Positions 1 through 7,764 of a DNA stretch of 29,229 bases are shown here, one piece after another. Numbering within the stretch: the first letter of the stretch is position 1; each line of letters opens with the position of its first letter. Origin of the DNA: Alphaproteobacteria bacterium UBA1908. GTDB taxonomy: Bacteria > Pseudomonadota > Alphaproteobacteria > Caedimonadales > UBA1908. A model generated the notes under the pieces. It was given only the letters and a program-made list of their open reading frames with translations. It made no database searches and was not told the DNA's origin. The translations under genes were made by a program, and so were the position numbers. The DNA lies in NCBI GenBank assembly GCA_002337525.1, contig DDGG01000028.1, positions 27,070 through 56,298 of the forward strand. The letters are read 5' to 3'.

Positions 1-108
1 AAAGCCGCAAGGTTCAATAATATCAATGCAGACACCGAGGCATGCCCCCAGACGTAAAAGAGTGCCTGTATTTTGAGGAATTTCTGGTTCAAATAAAGCG
101 AGACGCAT
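1..108 (-). CDS. trmL: tRNA (cytidine/uridine(34)-2'-O)-methyltransferase TrmL, N-terminal fragment
   Basis: This is a partial gene of 36 codons, read from an ATG at 108 leftwards to the window edge. The translation begins MRLALFEPEIPQNTGTLLRL and continues to a second block, IIEPCGF. Both match the start of the SPOUT-fold TrmL family, which has FEPEIP-NTG near residue 7 and a LIEP-GF block near residue 30. TrmL methylates the 2'-O of the wobble nucleotide in certain leucine tRNAs. The start lies only 4 nt after the stop of the preceding minus-strand gene, so it is probably the last visible member of the yggT-folD-ydjM operon. The catalytic C-terminal knot is outside the window. Identification rests on the N-terminal motif alone. 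Confidence 0.85.
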   Translation of the reverse strand, partial: MRLALFEPEIPQNTGTLLRLGACLGVCIDIIEPCGF

Positions 109-112
109 CGGA

Positions 113-1135
113 CTAGTCTTCTACCAGGAGGCTTCTAAGAAGACGTGATCGTTCTTGCCAGCTTGTCCTGAAATAAGTTGGTTTCTTTTCCACGTTTCCT
201 GATTCATCAAAGAAAAACTCAAGGCCCCACAACCCTTGAAAGGGTTTTTTAAAGGGTGCATATCGTATGTCATACAGTTTTAAATGGCGACCCTGTTTCA
301 AAGATTCTGCAAAATAGTCGCCCCCTGTGAACCATGCAAACATTTTGCCCTGCGAGGTTGCCATGACTTTATCAAGCATGAGTTGGTTGGCATTTTTACG
401 ACATTGCCAGGGTGAAAGGGCTCCTTTCCAAAGATGCCAGTGGGCGACACATGTTGTTTGGTCTTGGCGTTGGACTATGACCTTACGTTCAAAGGGCAGC
501 ATGAGGGTAGGGTGTGTCACAAATGTAGTCGGGATATCAAAATGTATTATGGTTTGGTCTTTTGCCCAGTGATAAGAGGCTTCCCGGATCAGGAGAGTCA
601 TTAAAAGGTACAGGGTTGTAATAGCAAGCGTTAAACGAGCAATTTTTTCTGCCTGTATACTTTTTCCTTTTTTGAGGAGTCTTCGTCCCCAAACCAGGCA
701 AAAAACAAGGGGAACAGTATATCCAAAGTCCACAACTGATATCGCATCCAGACGAAATCTTGTGTCCTGGAAGGGGGATAAAAACTGGGTACCATACGAC
801 GTCATAATATCCAGAAGGGGGTGCGTTAAAAGAGCCCAAAAACAAAGAGAAATCCAGACCCCGAAATTTTTTGTCTGGATGTCCGAACGACGTGCATAAA
901 AAGATGCGAGTCCCCATCCCATTAAAGGACCAATGATAAGGGAGAAAAAGAGAGAGTGAGTAATCCATCGATGATAGACAAATCCCATAAGAGGATTAGA
1001 GAATTGAACAACAGAATCAAGATCTGGCAATAATCCAGCGACAGTCCCCCAAAAAACGGCTTTTCTACCCAGTTTTCGGGCCCCGATTGCCTGGCCTATC
1101 GCGCCTCCTAGTAGTCCTTGTGTCACGAGGTCCAT
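113..1135 (-). CDS. YdjM/DUF457-family membrane-bound metal-dependent hydrolase
   Basis: About 340 residues. The N-terminus MDLVTQGLLGGAIGQAIG matches the MDxxTHxLxGxxxG opening of the YdjM/YbcI family. It is followed by PDLDS near residue 40 and HRWITHSLFF near residue 57, the conserved His/Asp-rich motif between membrane segments. A second LTHPLLD motif lies near residue 105, and several hydrophobic helices cover the first 190 residues. The C-terminal ~150 residues are soluble and rich in aromatic residues. E. coli YdjM is an SOS-regulated inner-membrane protein of unresolved substrate, so the enzymatic role here is only inferred. I prefer the ATG at 1135, preceded by a GAGAGG ribosome site, to an in-frame GTG at 1144. 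This start overlaps the folD 3' end by 13 nt, indicating translational coupling. Confidence 0.75.
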   Translation of the reverse strand: MDLVTQGLLGGAIGQAIGARKLGRKAVFWGTVAGLLPDLDSVVQFSNPLMGFVYHRWITHSLFFSLIIGPLMGWGLASFYARRSDIQTKNFGVWISLCFWALLTHPLLDIMTSYGTQFLSPFQDTRFRLDAISVVDFGYTVPLVFCLVWGRRLLKKGKSIQAEKIARLTLAITTLYLLMTLLIREASYHWAKDQTIIHFDIPTTFVTHPTLMLPFERKVIVQRQDQTTCVAHWHLWKGALSPWQCRKNANQLMLDKVMATSQGKMFAWFTGGDYFAESLKQGRHLKLYDIRYAPFKKPFQGLWGLEFFFDESGNVEKKPTYFRTSWQERSRLLRSLLVED

Positions 1136-1995
1136 GAACACCACCTCTCGGCAGATTCAAGGGTATTTTCCAGTAAACATGCAACTGTCATGGGGCCAAC
1201 TCCCCCGGGGACAGGCGTTAAATATCCGGCAACAGAGGCAACGTCATCAAAATCAACATCCCCCACAAGCTTTCCAGAATCTATATCGTCTGAACGGTTG
1301 ATTCCCACATCGACAACTGCGGCACCAGGTTTGATCCATGATTTTTTAACGAGTCGGGCCTGTCCGACTGCTGCAATGACGATGTCGGCCTGACATGTCA
1401 GATTTTCAGGGGTATGGGTTTTACTGTGAACGATAGAAACAGTGCAGTTTTTTTGCAGTAACAGTTGTACCAGGGGCCGCCCTACCAGATGGGAGCGGCC
1501 AATAATGACAGCTGTTTTTCCTGAAAGCTCCCCCGTATATGTCTCCAGAAGTTTCAGACATCCTTTTGGAGTGCAGGGAATAAAGGCCGATTTTTCTTGC
1601 CTGACCAGACCGCCTATATTTATTTTTGTCAGCCCATCTACATCTTTACGGGGATCAATTTGATCAATTAAAGTGTCAGTATTAAGGTGTTCAGGTAAGG
1701 GAAGCTGCAACAAAATGCCGTGAATCTGGTGATCTTGATTAAGCGAATTGATGAGGGAAGAAAGATCTTGCTGGCTCACATTTTCTGGCAGGATGTGCTG
1801 AAAGGACTTAATACCCACTTCCTGGCACTGACGTACTTTCATTTCTACATACATGTGGCTTGCCGGGTTCTCGCCGACAAGAATAACGGCAAGGCCTGGA
1901 AAACAAGCATGTTCTTTTAAAGACAGAACGCGCTTTTTAAGAGATTCTTTTATTTTTTGGGCAAGAGAACGCCCATCCATTATATTCAATGACAT
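1123..1995 (-). CDS. folD: bifunctional methylenetetrahydrofolate dehydrogenase/cyclohydrolase FolD
   Basis: FolD interconverts 5,10-methylene-, 5,10-methenyl- and 10-formyl-tetrahydrofolate using NADP, supplying one-carbon units for purines and formyl-Met-tRNA in the cytosol. Diagnostic motifs are present in order: YVEMKVRQCQEVGI near residue 50 (catalytic Tyr and Lys), LQLPLP near 98, KDVDG near 118, PCTPKG near 140, GRSHLVGRP near 166 (Rossmann loop) and PVPGGVGPMT near 265. At about 290 residues the length is normal. I chose the ATG at 1995 because an upstream in-frame TTG at 2013 adds six residues not expected in the family. Neither start has a strong Shine-Dalgarno. It follows yggT by about 45 nt and overlaps the next gene, so it sits inside a four-gene minus-strand operon. 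Confidence 0.95.
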   Translation of the reverse strand: MSLNIMDGRSLAQKIKESLKKRVLSLKEHACFPGLAVILVGENPASHMYVEMKVRQCQEVGIKSFQHILPENVSQQDLSSLINSLNQDHQIHGILLQLPLPEHLNTDTLIDQIDPRKDVDGLTKINIGGLVRQEKSAFIPCTPKGCLKLLETYTGELSGKTAVIIGRSHLVGRPLVQLLLQKNCTVSIVHSKTHTPENLTCQADIVIAAVGQARLVKKSWIKPGAAVVDVGINRSDDIDSGKLVGDVDFDDVASVAGYLTPVPGGVGPMTVACLLENTLESAERWCSWTS

Positions 1996-2040
1996 GGTTT
2001 TTCTTGCCTGCAATGGGTTATCATTTTTCGTGAAAAGAAC

Positions 2041-2352
2041 TCAAAAACGCCCTCCGAAGAACTTAAAACCTATTTGTCCCAAAACCATCTCGATAAAGAG
2101 CAATATTAAAATGAGAACAAAGGGAGCAAAATCAATCCCTGAGGTAGAGGGTAGCAAGCGTCGGACTGGACGCAGAAAAGGCTCTGTTATACGAAATAAC
2201 AGGTCTCCAATCATGTTAACAGCCTGGTTGTAGGTGTTAACGATATTAAAGTTAATCAACCAGCTCAGGATAACACTTAAAATAATTGCCCACCGAAGAA
2301 AACTGATTACAATCAAGAGAATGTTCAGTAACGGCCCTAAAAAAATATCCAC
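2041..2352 (-). CDS. yggT: YggT family integral membrane protein
   Basis: 103 residues with two long hydrophobic segments, roughly 5-33 and 74-95. They flank a conserved central stretch with ITEPFLRPVRRLLP near residue 54 and SGIDFAPFV near 70, which are hallmarks of the YggT/YlmG family. Members occur in bacteria and plastids and are associated with division, nucleoid distribution or osmotic tolerance; no biochemical activity is established. The start is a GTG at 2352, with an AAGG just upstream. It is the first gene of the operon continuing to folD, and the candidate promoter at 2384-2411 reads directly into it. Confidence 0.88.
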   Translation of the reverse strand: MDIFLGPLLNILLIVISFLRWAIILSVILSWLINFNIVNTYNQAVNMIGDLLFRITEPFLRPVRRLLPSTSGIDFAPFVLILILLFIEMVLGQIGFKFFGGRF

Positions 2353-2383
2353 CTTGAAAGTCCCACTTTAAAACACATTTCAT

Positions 2384-2411
2384 ACTATACAAGGCCTTGT
2401 AATCCTTGCAA
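2384..2411 (-). promoter_or_regulatory. promoter of the yggT-folD operon with an embedded palindrome
   Basis: On the minus strand TTGCAA (2411-2406) is separated by 16 nt from TATAGT (2389-2384), about 32 nt upstream of the yggT start. The perfect 12-bp palindrome ACAAGGCCTTGT at 2389-2400 fills most of the spacer next to the -10 hexamer, where a dimeric repressor could bind. The promoter call is by consensus only. Confidence 0.6.
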
Positions 2412-2555
2412 GTGCTTTTTACCTTGTTAACGTTTCTGATTTTTTTATGGATATTGTCTGGATTCATTTAATTCCATGGTCCAGATTCCAGGGAGAGAGA
2501 AGATTAGTGATTTCTTATGTTTATTTCAGACCTTGTAATTTGTGTCTGAAAAAAC

Positions 2556-2584
2556 TTGGCATTGGGTCGTCTCAAGGCTATAAG
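2556..2584 (+). promoter_or_regulatory. promoter upstream of lpd
   Basis: TTGGCA (2556-2561) and TATAAG (2579-2584) are separated by exactly 17 nt, giving a leader of about 70 nt before lpd. This lies in the 298-nt divergent gap between yggT and lpd, which otherwise shows no coding signal. Consensus match only. Confidence 0.6.
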
Positions 2585-2662
2585 TAAGAAGCGTTTTTCA
2601 AAAAAAGAGTGTGAAGAAAGTTAGTTTCTTACATTTTTTAAAGTACTGAAGTGGAGTGTCTT

Positions 2663-4075
2663 TTGACGGCTATAGCTTTTGATCTAATTGTTGTTGGGGG
2701 TGGGCCTGGTGGATATGTGGCGGCTATCAGAGCCAGTCAGCTTGGTCTGAAGACAGCCCTTATTGAAGAAAAACACCTTGGGGGGATCTGTCTGAATTGG
2801 GGTTGTATTCCGACAAAGGCTCTTCTTAGAAGTGCAGAAGTTTACGGACATTTGAAATCAGCAAAAGACTTTGGTTTATCGGCTGAAAAAGTTTCCTTTG
2901 ATATGCCGGCAATTATTGAAAGATCTCGTGCCGTATCAGGACAACTCAGCGCAGGTGTCAAACATCTTCTGAAGAAAAACAAGGTTCAGGTTTTTGAAGG
3001 GCGTGGCACTTTATTGGGGAGAACAGGGCCTCATCATCGTCTTAAGATTACATCGGAAAAAGGAAGCCAGGATGTTGAGGCGCCTCATGTGATTTTGGCG
3101 ACAGGCGCGAGGGCACGTACCTTGCCTCATCTAAAAGCGGATGGAGATAATATCTGGAGTTACAAGGAGGCTATGGTGGCCAAGGAGGCTCCAAAGAAAC
3201 TTCTCGTTATCGGATCAGGAGCCATTGGCATTGAATTTGCTCACTTTTTTGCAACTTTTGGGAGCAATGTCACAGTGGTGGAGCTTCAGGACAGAATTTT
3301 GCCTGCTGAAGATGCGGAAATTTCTGGTCTTGCGCAAAAAGCTTTTGAAAAACATGGAATGACTTTTAAAATACAAACAACAGTTGAAAAAGTTGAAACG
3401 GCAAATGGATCCTTAACAGCAACATTCAAAACCAAAAAAGGTGATGTCGAAACAGCTTCGTTTGATAAGGCAATCCTGGCCATTGGTATCGTTGGGAATA
3501 CTGAAGATCTTGGCCTTGACAAGACAAAAGCCAAGGTCGAGAAAGGACAAATCTCTGTTTCTCCCTGGTGTGAAACGGATGAATCCGGACTTTATGCGAT
3601 TGGAGATGTTGCTGGTGCACCATGGCTTGCTCATAAAGCCAGTCATGAGGGCATTCTTTTGGTCGAACGTATTGCAGGAAAAGGACCTTCCCATCCAATT
3701 CGTAAAGAAAATATTCCAGGCTGTACCTATAGCCATCCTCAAATTGCAAGTATTGGTTTGACAGAGGCACAGGCCAAAGAAAAAGGACATCAGGTCAAAG
3801 TTGGCCGTTTTCCTTTTATGGGAAATGGTAAGGCGATTGCTCTTGGAGAGAGTGAAGGTCTTATCAAGACTCTATTTGATGCAAAAACAGGAGAACTTTT
3901 AGGAGCTCATATGATTGGTGCTGAAGTGACCGAGCTTATTCAGGGGTTTGCCCTGGCTAAAACGTGCGAAGCGACAGAAGCAGAAATTATGGAAACAATT
4001 TTCCCTCATCCAACGCTTTCAGAAATGATGCATGAATCAACGCTTGCTGCGTTTGATCGCGCCATACACTATTAG
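2663..4075 (+). CDS. lpd: dihydrolipoyl dehydrogenase (E3)
   Basis: FAD flavoenzyme that reoxidises dihydrolipoamide with NAD+ in the pyruvate and 2-oxoglutarate dehydrogenase complexes. Seen: the FAD-binding VVGGGPGGYVAAIRA at the N-terminus, the redox-active disulfide motif GGICLNWGCIPTKALL near residue 40, the NAD-binding VIGSGAIGIEFA near 180, YAIGDVAG near 310, and the C-terminal HPHPTLSE with the catalytic His contributed across the dimer. Full length at about 470 residues. I favour a TTG start at 2663 because it gives the usual MTAIAFDLIVVGGG opening and has GGAG at 2653-2656. A GTG at 2651 adds four residues. lipA and a COQ10-like gene follow on the same strand, a common alphaproteobacterial arrangement after the pdh genes. 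No E1 or E2 gene lies immediately upstream here. Confidence 0.95.
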   Translation: MTAIAFDLIVVGGGPGGYVAAIRASQLGLKTALIEEKHLGGICLNWGCIPTKALLRSAEVYGHLKSAKDFGLSAEKVSFDMPAIIERSRAVSGQLSAGVKHLLKKNKVQVFEGRGTLLGRTGPHHRLKITSEKGSQDVEAPHVILATGARARTLPHLKADGDNIWSYKEAMVAKEAPKKLLVIGSGAIGIEFAHFFATFGSNVTVVELQDRILPAEDAEISGLAQKAFEKHGMTFKIQTTVEKVETANGSLTATFKTKKGDVETASFDKAILAIGIVGNTEDLGLDKTKAKVEKGQISVSPWCETDESGLYAIGDVAGAPWLAHKASHEGILLVERIAGKGPSHPIRKENIPGCTYSHPQIASIGLTEAQAKEKGHQVKVGRFPFMGNGKAIALGESEGLIKTLFDAKTGELLGAHMIGAEVTELIQGFALAKTCEATEAEIMETIFPHPTLSEMMHESTLAAFDRAIHY

Positions 4076-4202
4076 AAAGTTTTTTGTGATCGGGATTATT
4101 TTTCTGTTATGGAACGATGTTTGTCTGGAGTAATGGCAACAGAACAGATGTTACCGGGTTCGCTATTGCTAAAGGCCTGAAATAAACTTGAAGGAAATGA
4201 AC

Positions 4203-5144
4203 GTGTCTGTTGTATCGAGTGATCCTATCCCCACAATTTCCGAGCCGCAACCCAGGAGGCTTGTAAAGCCCTCCTGGATTCGGGCAAAAGCACCTGTCTC
4301 GAAAGAGTATCAGAAAACACGTGATCTGATTCGTCATTATAAATTGAATACAGTGTGTGAGGAGGCTTCTTGTCCTAACATTGGTGAATGTTGGGCAAAA
4401 CGCCATGCGACTGTCATGATTTTGGGGAGTGTTTGTACGCGGGCGTGTCGCTTTTGTGATGTTGCAACAGGTCGCCCCGACCAGGTTGATCCTGATGAGC
4501 CGCGCCGTGTTGCAAATGCAATGGCGGAACTTGGATTATCTCACGTCGTTATTACGTCTGTAGACCGGGATGATTTAGAAGATGGAGGGGCTCATCATTT
4601 TGCCCAAACAATACGTGCCATTCGAGAGGTCTCTCCGGAGACAACAATCGAAGTTTTAACACCTGATTTTTTAAGAAAAGAGGGTGCCCTTGAAGTTGTT
4701 GTCGAAGCAAATCCGGATGTTTTTAACCATAATGTTGAGACGGTTCCACGCCTTTACAGCAGTGTTCGCCCCGGTGCCCGGTATTTCCACTCGGTGAATT
4801 TGCTAAGTCGTGTTAAGAAGCTGGCGCCCCATATGTTTACAAAGTCGGGATTAATGGTCGGACTGGGTGAAGATCGCACAGAAATATACCAGGTTATGGA
4901 TGATTTTCGTGCTGCAGAAGTGGATTTCATTACAATTGGCCAGTACCTTCAACCAACACCTGATCATCATGAAGTCATGCGTTTTGTTCCACCGGAAGAG
5001 TTTAAGGACTACGAAAAAATGGCAAGAGGAAAAGGTTTTTTGATGGTCTCGGCATCTCCTATGACACGTTCTTCTTATCATGCAGGAGATGACTTTGTGC
5101 GCTTGCGGGCTGAGCGGGACCGTCGTCTGGCGGATGCTTCATAA
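4203..5144 (+). CDS. lipA: lipoyl synthase
   Basis: Radical SAM enzyme that inserts two sulfurs into octanoyl groups on lipoyl domains, making the cofactor used by the E2 subunits that Lpd serves. Two Fe-S clusters are visible. The auxiliary cluster motif is CEEASCPNIGEC near residue 52. The radical SAM motif is CTRACRFCDV near residue 83, of the CxxxCxxC type. The C-terminal MTRSSYHAGDDF supplies the conserved RSSYHA serine ligand. Of the possible starts (TTG 4188, ATG 4197, GTG 4203), GTG 4203 is best placed: AAGGA at 4191-4195 is 7 nt away, whereas it would be too close to the ATG. The gene follows lpd by about 130 nt and precedes the COQ10-like gene by 26 nt. Confidence 0.95.
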   Translation: MSVVSSDPIPTISEPQPRRLVKPSWIRAKAPVSKEYQKTRDLIRHYKLNTVCEEASCPNIGECWAKRHATVMILGSVCTRACRFCDVATGRPDQVDPDEPRRVANAMAELGLSHVVITSVDRDDLEDGGAHHFAQTIRAIREVSPETTIEVLTPDFLRKEGALEVVVEANPDVFNHNVETVPRLYSSVRPGARYFHSVNLLSRVKKLAPHMFTKSGLMVGLGEDRTEIYQVMDDFRAAEVDFITIGQYLQPTPDHHEVMRFVPPEEFKDYEKMARGKGFLMVSASPMTRSSYHAGDDFVRLRAERDRRLADAS

Positions 5145-5170
5145 ATGGTACGCTTGAACATGGTTTCCTG

Positions 5171-5608
5171 ATGGCGACTTATTTTACTGAAGAACAGGAA
5201 CTACCCTTCTCGACAGATCAAATGTTTAACCTTGTCGCCGATGTTGCTCGTTATCCCGAATTTATTCCCTGGTGTTTGGCGGCTCGTGTTCAACAACAAA
5301 ATGATACGCTGATGATTGCTGATCTGGTCGTGGGGTATAAGGCTTTTCGTGAAAAATATACGTCGCGGATTACTTTAACACGACCCTTAAAAATTCGGGT
5401 GATCCTGGAAGAAGGGCCTTTGACTTTTCTGGACAGTGAGTGGGTTTTTGAAACACTTTCTTCTCAAAGGTGTCGTGTAAAATTAAGGCTCTCCTTTGAG
5501 TTTAGGTCCAAAATCAAGCAGGCTCTTATGTCGACTCTTTTCGATGAAGCCGCAAAAAAGATGATGCAAGCTTTCACTCGGCGCGCTCATACACTTTATA
5601 AAAGCTAG
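5171..5608 (+). CDS. COQ10/RatA-family START-domain (polyketide cyclase-like) protein
   Basis: 145 residues with the ubiquinone-binding COQ10 pattern: an N-terminal strand, then MFNLVADVARYPEFIPWC near residue 18, a FREKYTSRITL strand near 58, GPLTFLDSEWVFE near 80, and a long C-terminal helix ending in AHTLYKS. Eukaryotic Coq10 is a lipid-binding chaperone for ubiquinone function. E. coli RatA was described as blocking 70S assembly, so databases often label this family a toxin. The location directly after lipA is the conserved alphaproteobacterial context and argues for a respiratory or lipid-binding role. No antitoxin-like (RatB) gene is adjacent. Confidence 0.85.
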   Translation: MATYFTEEQELPFSTDQMFNLVADVARYPEFIPWCLAARVQQQNDTLMIADLVVGYKAFREKYTSRITLTRPLKIRVILEEGPLTFLDSEWVFETLSSQRCRVKLRLSFEFRSKIKQALMSTLFDEAAKKMMQAFTRRAHTLYKS

Positions 5609-5830
5609 CATGACTCCAGGGAGCCCAAAGGTCAACTTTAGGAGGCAAGAGAAGACATGTTTGTTTCCCTGTCATCCAGAGAGGGACGCATAGCCACTCG
5701 CAGGGATCCCTTGGTGACATGAGACAGTTTTCCTCTGTTAGCTACAGAATCCTTCTTTTGCTTTCTGATTGACAATTTCTAGAGCCCGTCCTAGCTTTAT
5801 GGGTAATAAGATTATAAGGAGGAACACACC
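5609..5830. other. intergenic gap with a repeat relic and a weak promoter
   Basis: A stretch near 5668-5728 begins with CTGTCATCCAGAG and ends in ATGAGACAG. It is an imperfect inverted repeat whose GTCATCCAGAG head resembles the ends of the palindromic repeats at 13382 and 23139, and it may be a degraded copy. TTGACA at 5769-5774 lies 56 nt ahead of the next start. The matching -10 is poor. The ribosome site AAGGAGG at 5816-5822 serves the gene at 5831. Confidence 0.4.
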
Positions 5831-6805
5831 ATGAGAAAAACGATCTTAACCCTTTTGGTGAGTCTAGTTCTAGGCTTTTCTTCTCTCTATGCATCAGCAA
5901 GTCCGGATCGTGAAGAAAGTGATTTCCTTGCAAGGGCAGGGCTTTCTCCTGAAGAACAAGCTCAACAGGATGCTAGAGTTCAGGCACTCCTCTCTCAGTC
6001 CCGTTTGACAAGAAACGCGGTCGCTGTTAGGTTAGATAAAGCTAAGGATATTCTCAGTGCTCTTTCTGAAGAAGGCATGCGGGGTCCCATGGCTTACGCA
6101 GAACATGCAGAACTCCTTGGAGCTGCCACAACTTTCTATGATAAGATTCAAGAAATTCCTGATACAAAGCGTTTACAAGATGGGCTTGGTATTCTGGCTG
6201 CCAACCTTCAGAAAATGCCTTTGCCTGTTCTGGAAAGACTGCGTGATCGAGGTTGTACAGAAGCTGAATGGCCTGAAGAAGAACGATCGCTTGTGGCGAA
6301 GATTCAATTTGCCGTTGTCGAAGGCAACTATGGTGCGAGCAAAGGCACGATTATCGAATTTGAGGAATCCTTAAAGGGTCTCCAGAGCAAACGAGGTGAG
6401 ACCAAATATGTGTCTTTTCAATTTAATGACACGCTTGAACAGGAGGATCAATCTTTATTGCCTGTTCTGAAGAAATCTCAGGATTTGGTGAATGGTCTTT
6501 TCAATCAAGCCTCCACTATGAAAGAACAACTCCCTGCTTTTGAAAAAAAACTGGGAGAAGCTGGTCGAATAATTATTGAGAAAATGATTGATGCTTTTCA
6601 ACACCAGGCTTTTTGGGAACAGGGCCGTCTTATTTTTCTTGAGGGATTGCATTATGCACAAACTCAGGGGTGGGGAAACTTGAGTCGTCAGTGTTTAGTT
6701 GCTGCTCTGTTGGATTGTGCTGCTTCTGGAAAGATGGCGGCAAGTGCATTGCAGAGCCTGATGTCGGAACTTCAGGAGGGGCAGGCCGCCGCCGCTCAAC
6801 AGTAA
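5831..6805 (+). CDS. secreted alpha-helical protein of unknown function
   Basis: 325 residues. A classical signal peptide is visible: basic MRKT, a hydrophobic core TLLVSLVLGFSSLY, and an ASA site near residue 23. The mature part is charged and predominantly helical, with long stretches such as residues 36-75 and 205-260 likely to form helical bundles or coiled coils. The C-terminus is Ala/Gln-rich (AAAAQQ). I recognise no domain. A strong ribosome site (AAGGAGG) is placed 8 nt before the ATG. A decayed copy of its last ~60 codons lies at 7553-7732 behind a copy of the same TTGACA-containing upstream sequence, so this gene has been duplicated locally. It is probably a lineage-specific periplasmic or exported protein. 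Function not assignable. Confidence 0.8.
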   Translation: MRKTILTLLVSLVLGFSSLYASASPDREESDFLARAGLSPEEQAQQDARVQALLSQSRLTRNAVAVRLDKAKDILSALSEEGMRGPMAYAEHAELLGAATTFYDKIQEIPDTKRLQDGLGILAANLQKMPLPVLERLRDRGCTEAEWPEEERSLVAKIQFAVVEGNYGASKGTIIEFEESLKGLQSKRGETKYVSFQFNDTLEQEDQSLLPVLKKSQDLVNGLFNQASTMKEQLPAFEKKLGEAGRIIIEKMIDAFQHQAFWEQGRLIFLEGLHYAQTQGWGNLSRQCLVAALLDCAASGKMAASALQSLMSELQEGQAAAAQQ

Positions 6806-6993
6806 AAAGAGTCTTAATAACCTTAGACGCGAGTAGAAGTCTGGACTCTGGTGAAATGAGACAAGCTTTCTCTGGACTCTCCCTTTATTCCACTCAAGCC
6901 TGAATGAGGGAGATGGGGTCGCCATCTGTACAGAGATTCTCTACACCATAGTGAGGAGACCAGAAGTAGGTATCTTAAGATTCACTAGCCCTT

Positions 6994-7431
6994 TTACAGA
7001 GAGCTTTTTAGCATCCAAAGAGCTTTTTCATGTTCTCCAAGGCGTTCTACCATTAAATCTTCCGTTGCCAGATCCCCCTGATTCTGGGCTTCCTCAGCAG
7101 CCTTACTCAGAGTTACCCTTAAAAGCTCATGGCTTTCTACAAGGTCCTGAATCATTTCCGAAGCCGTTGCTGCAGAGTCTGCATTGGAAATTGATGTGGC
7201 TGCTGCAAATGCTTCAAAATTGGCTTCTACTTTTAGATCAAAGGTACGAAGTCGTTCCGCGAGGGTGTCTATTGCATCGGCAAGTTCTGTGTACTGTTCC
7301 TCGAAAAGAAGATGAAGATGCCTGAAATGAGGCCCTGTAACATTCCAGTGATAATTTTGTGTTTTAAGATAAACGGCATATGAATCGGCCAAAACAAGAT
7401 AAACTTTATGAGCTAGGGATTGTTGAGACAT
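6994..7431 (-). CDS. dps: Dps-family DNA-protection/ferritin-like protein
   Basis: 145 residues, the usual Dps length. The ferroxidase ligands lie in NYHWNV (His28), HLHLLFEEQY (His40) and AIDTLAERL (Asp55, Glu59), in the spacing of the family. Dps forms a dodecameric cage that oxidises and stores Fe(II) with hydrogen peroxide, and in some species binds DNA in stationary phase. The N-terminus here is short and not Lys-rich, so DNA binding is uncertain. AAGGA sits about 8 nt before the ATG, and a TATAAA at 7458-7463 (minus strand) may be the -10, although no good -35 is found. No neighbouring gene on the same strand appears cotranscribed. Confidence 0.92.
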   Translation of the reverse strand: MSQQSLAHKVYLVLADSYAVYLKTQNYHWNVTGPHFRHLHLLFEEQYTELADAIDTLAERLRTFDLKVEANFEAFAAATSISNADSAATASEMIQDLVESHELLRVTLSKAAEEAQNQGDLATEDLMVERLGEHEKALWMLKSSL

Positions 7432-7552
7432 TGTTCGGATCCTTTTTAATCTGATACTTTATAGGGTAAGAGGTTTGGATTCTTTTTTCAAGAAAAGATA
7501 GGATAGACTATTTTTATTTTTGATTGACAAATTTCCAGAGCAAGTTTTTCGG

Positions 7553-7732
7553 CAGCAAAGAGAACTTATTTTTCTTGAAGGGTGGCATCATGCACAAGCC
7601 CCGGGGGGCGAAGCTTGAGTCGTCAGTTTCCATTTGTTGCTCTGCAGGACTGTGTTGTTTCCGGAAAGTTAGTGGCAGAGGGAACAGATTCTAAAGAGTC
7701 AACTTCAAGGGCTACAGACAGCAGTTGCATAA
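7553..7732 (+). pseudogene. decayed 3' fragment of a paralogue of the secreted protein at 5831
   Basis: Read in frame from 7553, the fragment gives RELIFLEGWHHAQ, matching GRLIFLEGLHYAQ in the intact gene. After a one-base shift near the GGGGGG run it gives LSRQFPFVALQDCVVSGK against LSRQCLVAALLDCAASGK. A second shift then gives LQGLQTAVA-stop against the intact C-terminus. At least two frameshifts make it nonfunctional. Just upstream, TTGACAAATTTCCAGAGC at 7524 resembles TTGACAATTTCTAGAGC at 5769. The copy thus seems to be a duplicated promoter region plus 3' end with the middle of the gene deleted. Confidence 0.8.
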
Positions 7733-7764
7733 CAATAGCCTCAGCGACGAAAAGATCAACACAA

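Noticed and set aside
5171..5608. RatA toxin of a toxin-antitoxin pair
   Set aside because: The label comes from one family member. There is no antitoxin partner, and the lpd-lipA neighbourhood fits a COQ10-like role.
5656..5721. 21-codon frame with an AGGAGG upstream, after the COQ10-like gene
   Set aside because: Very short and lying inside the probable repeat relic; no conservation can be judged. Not annotated.
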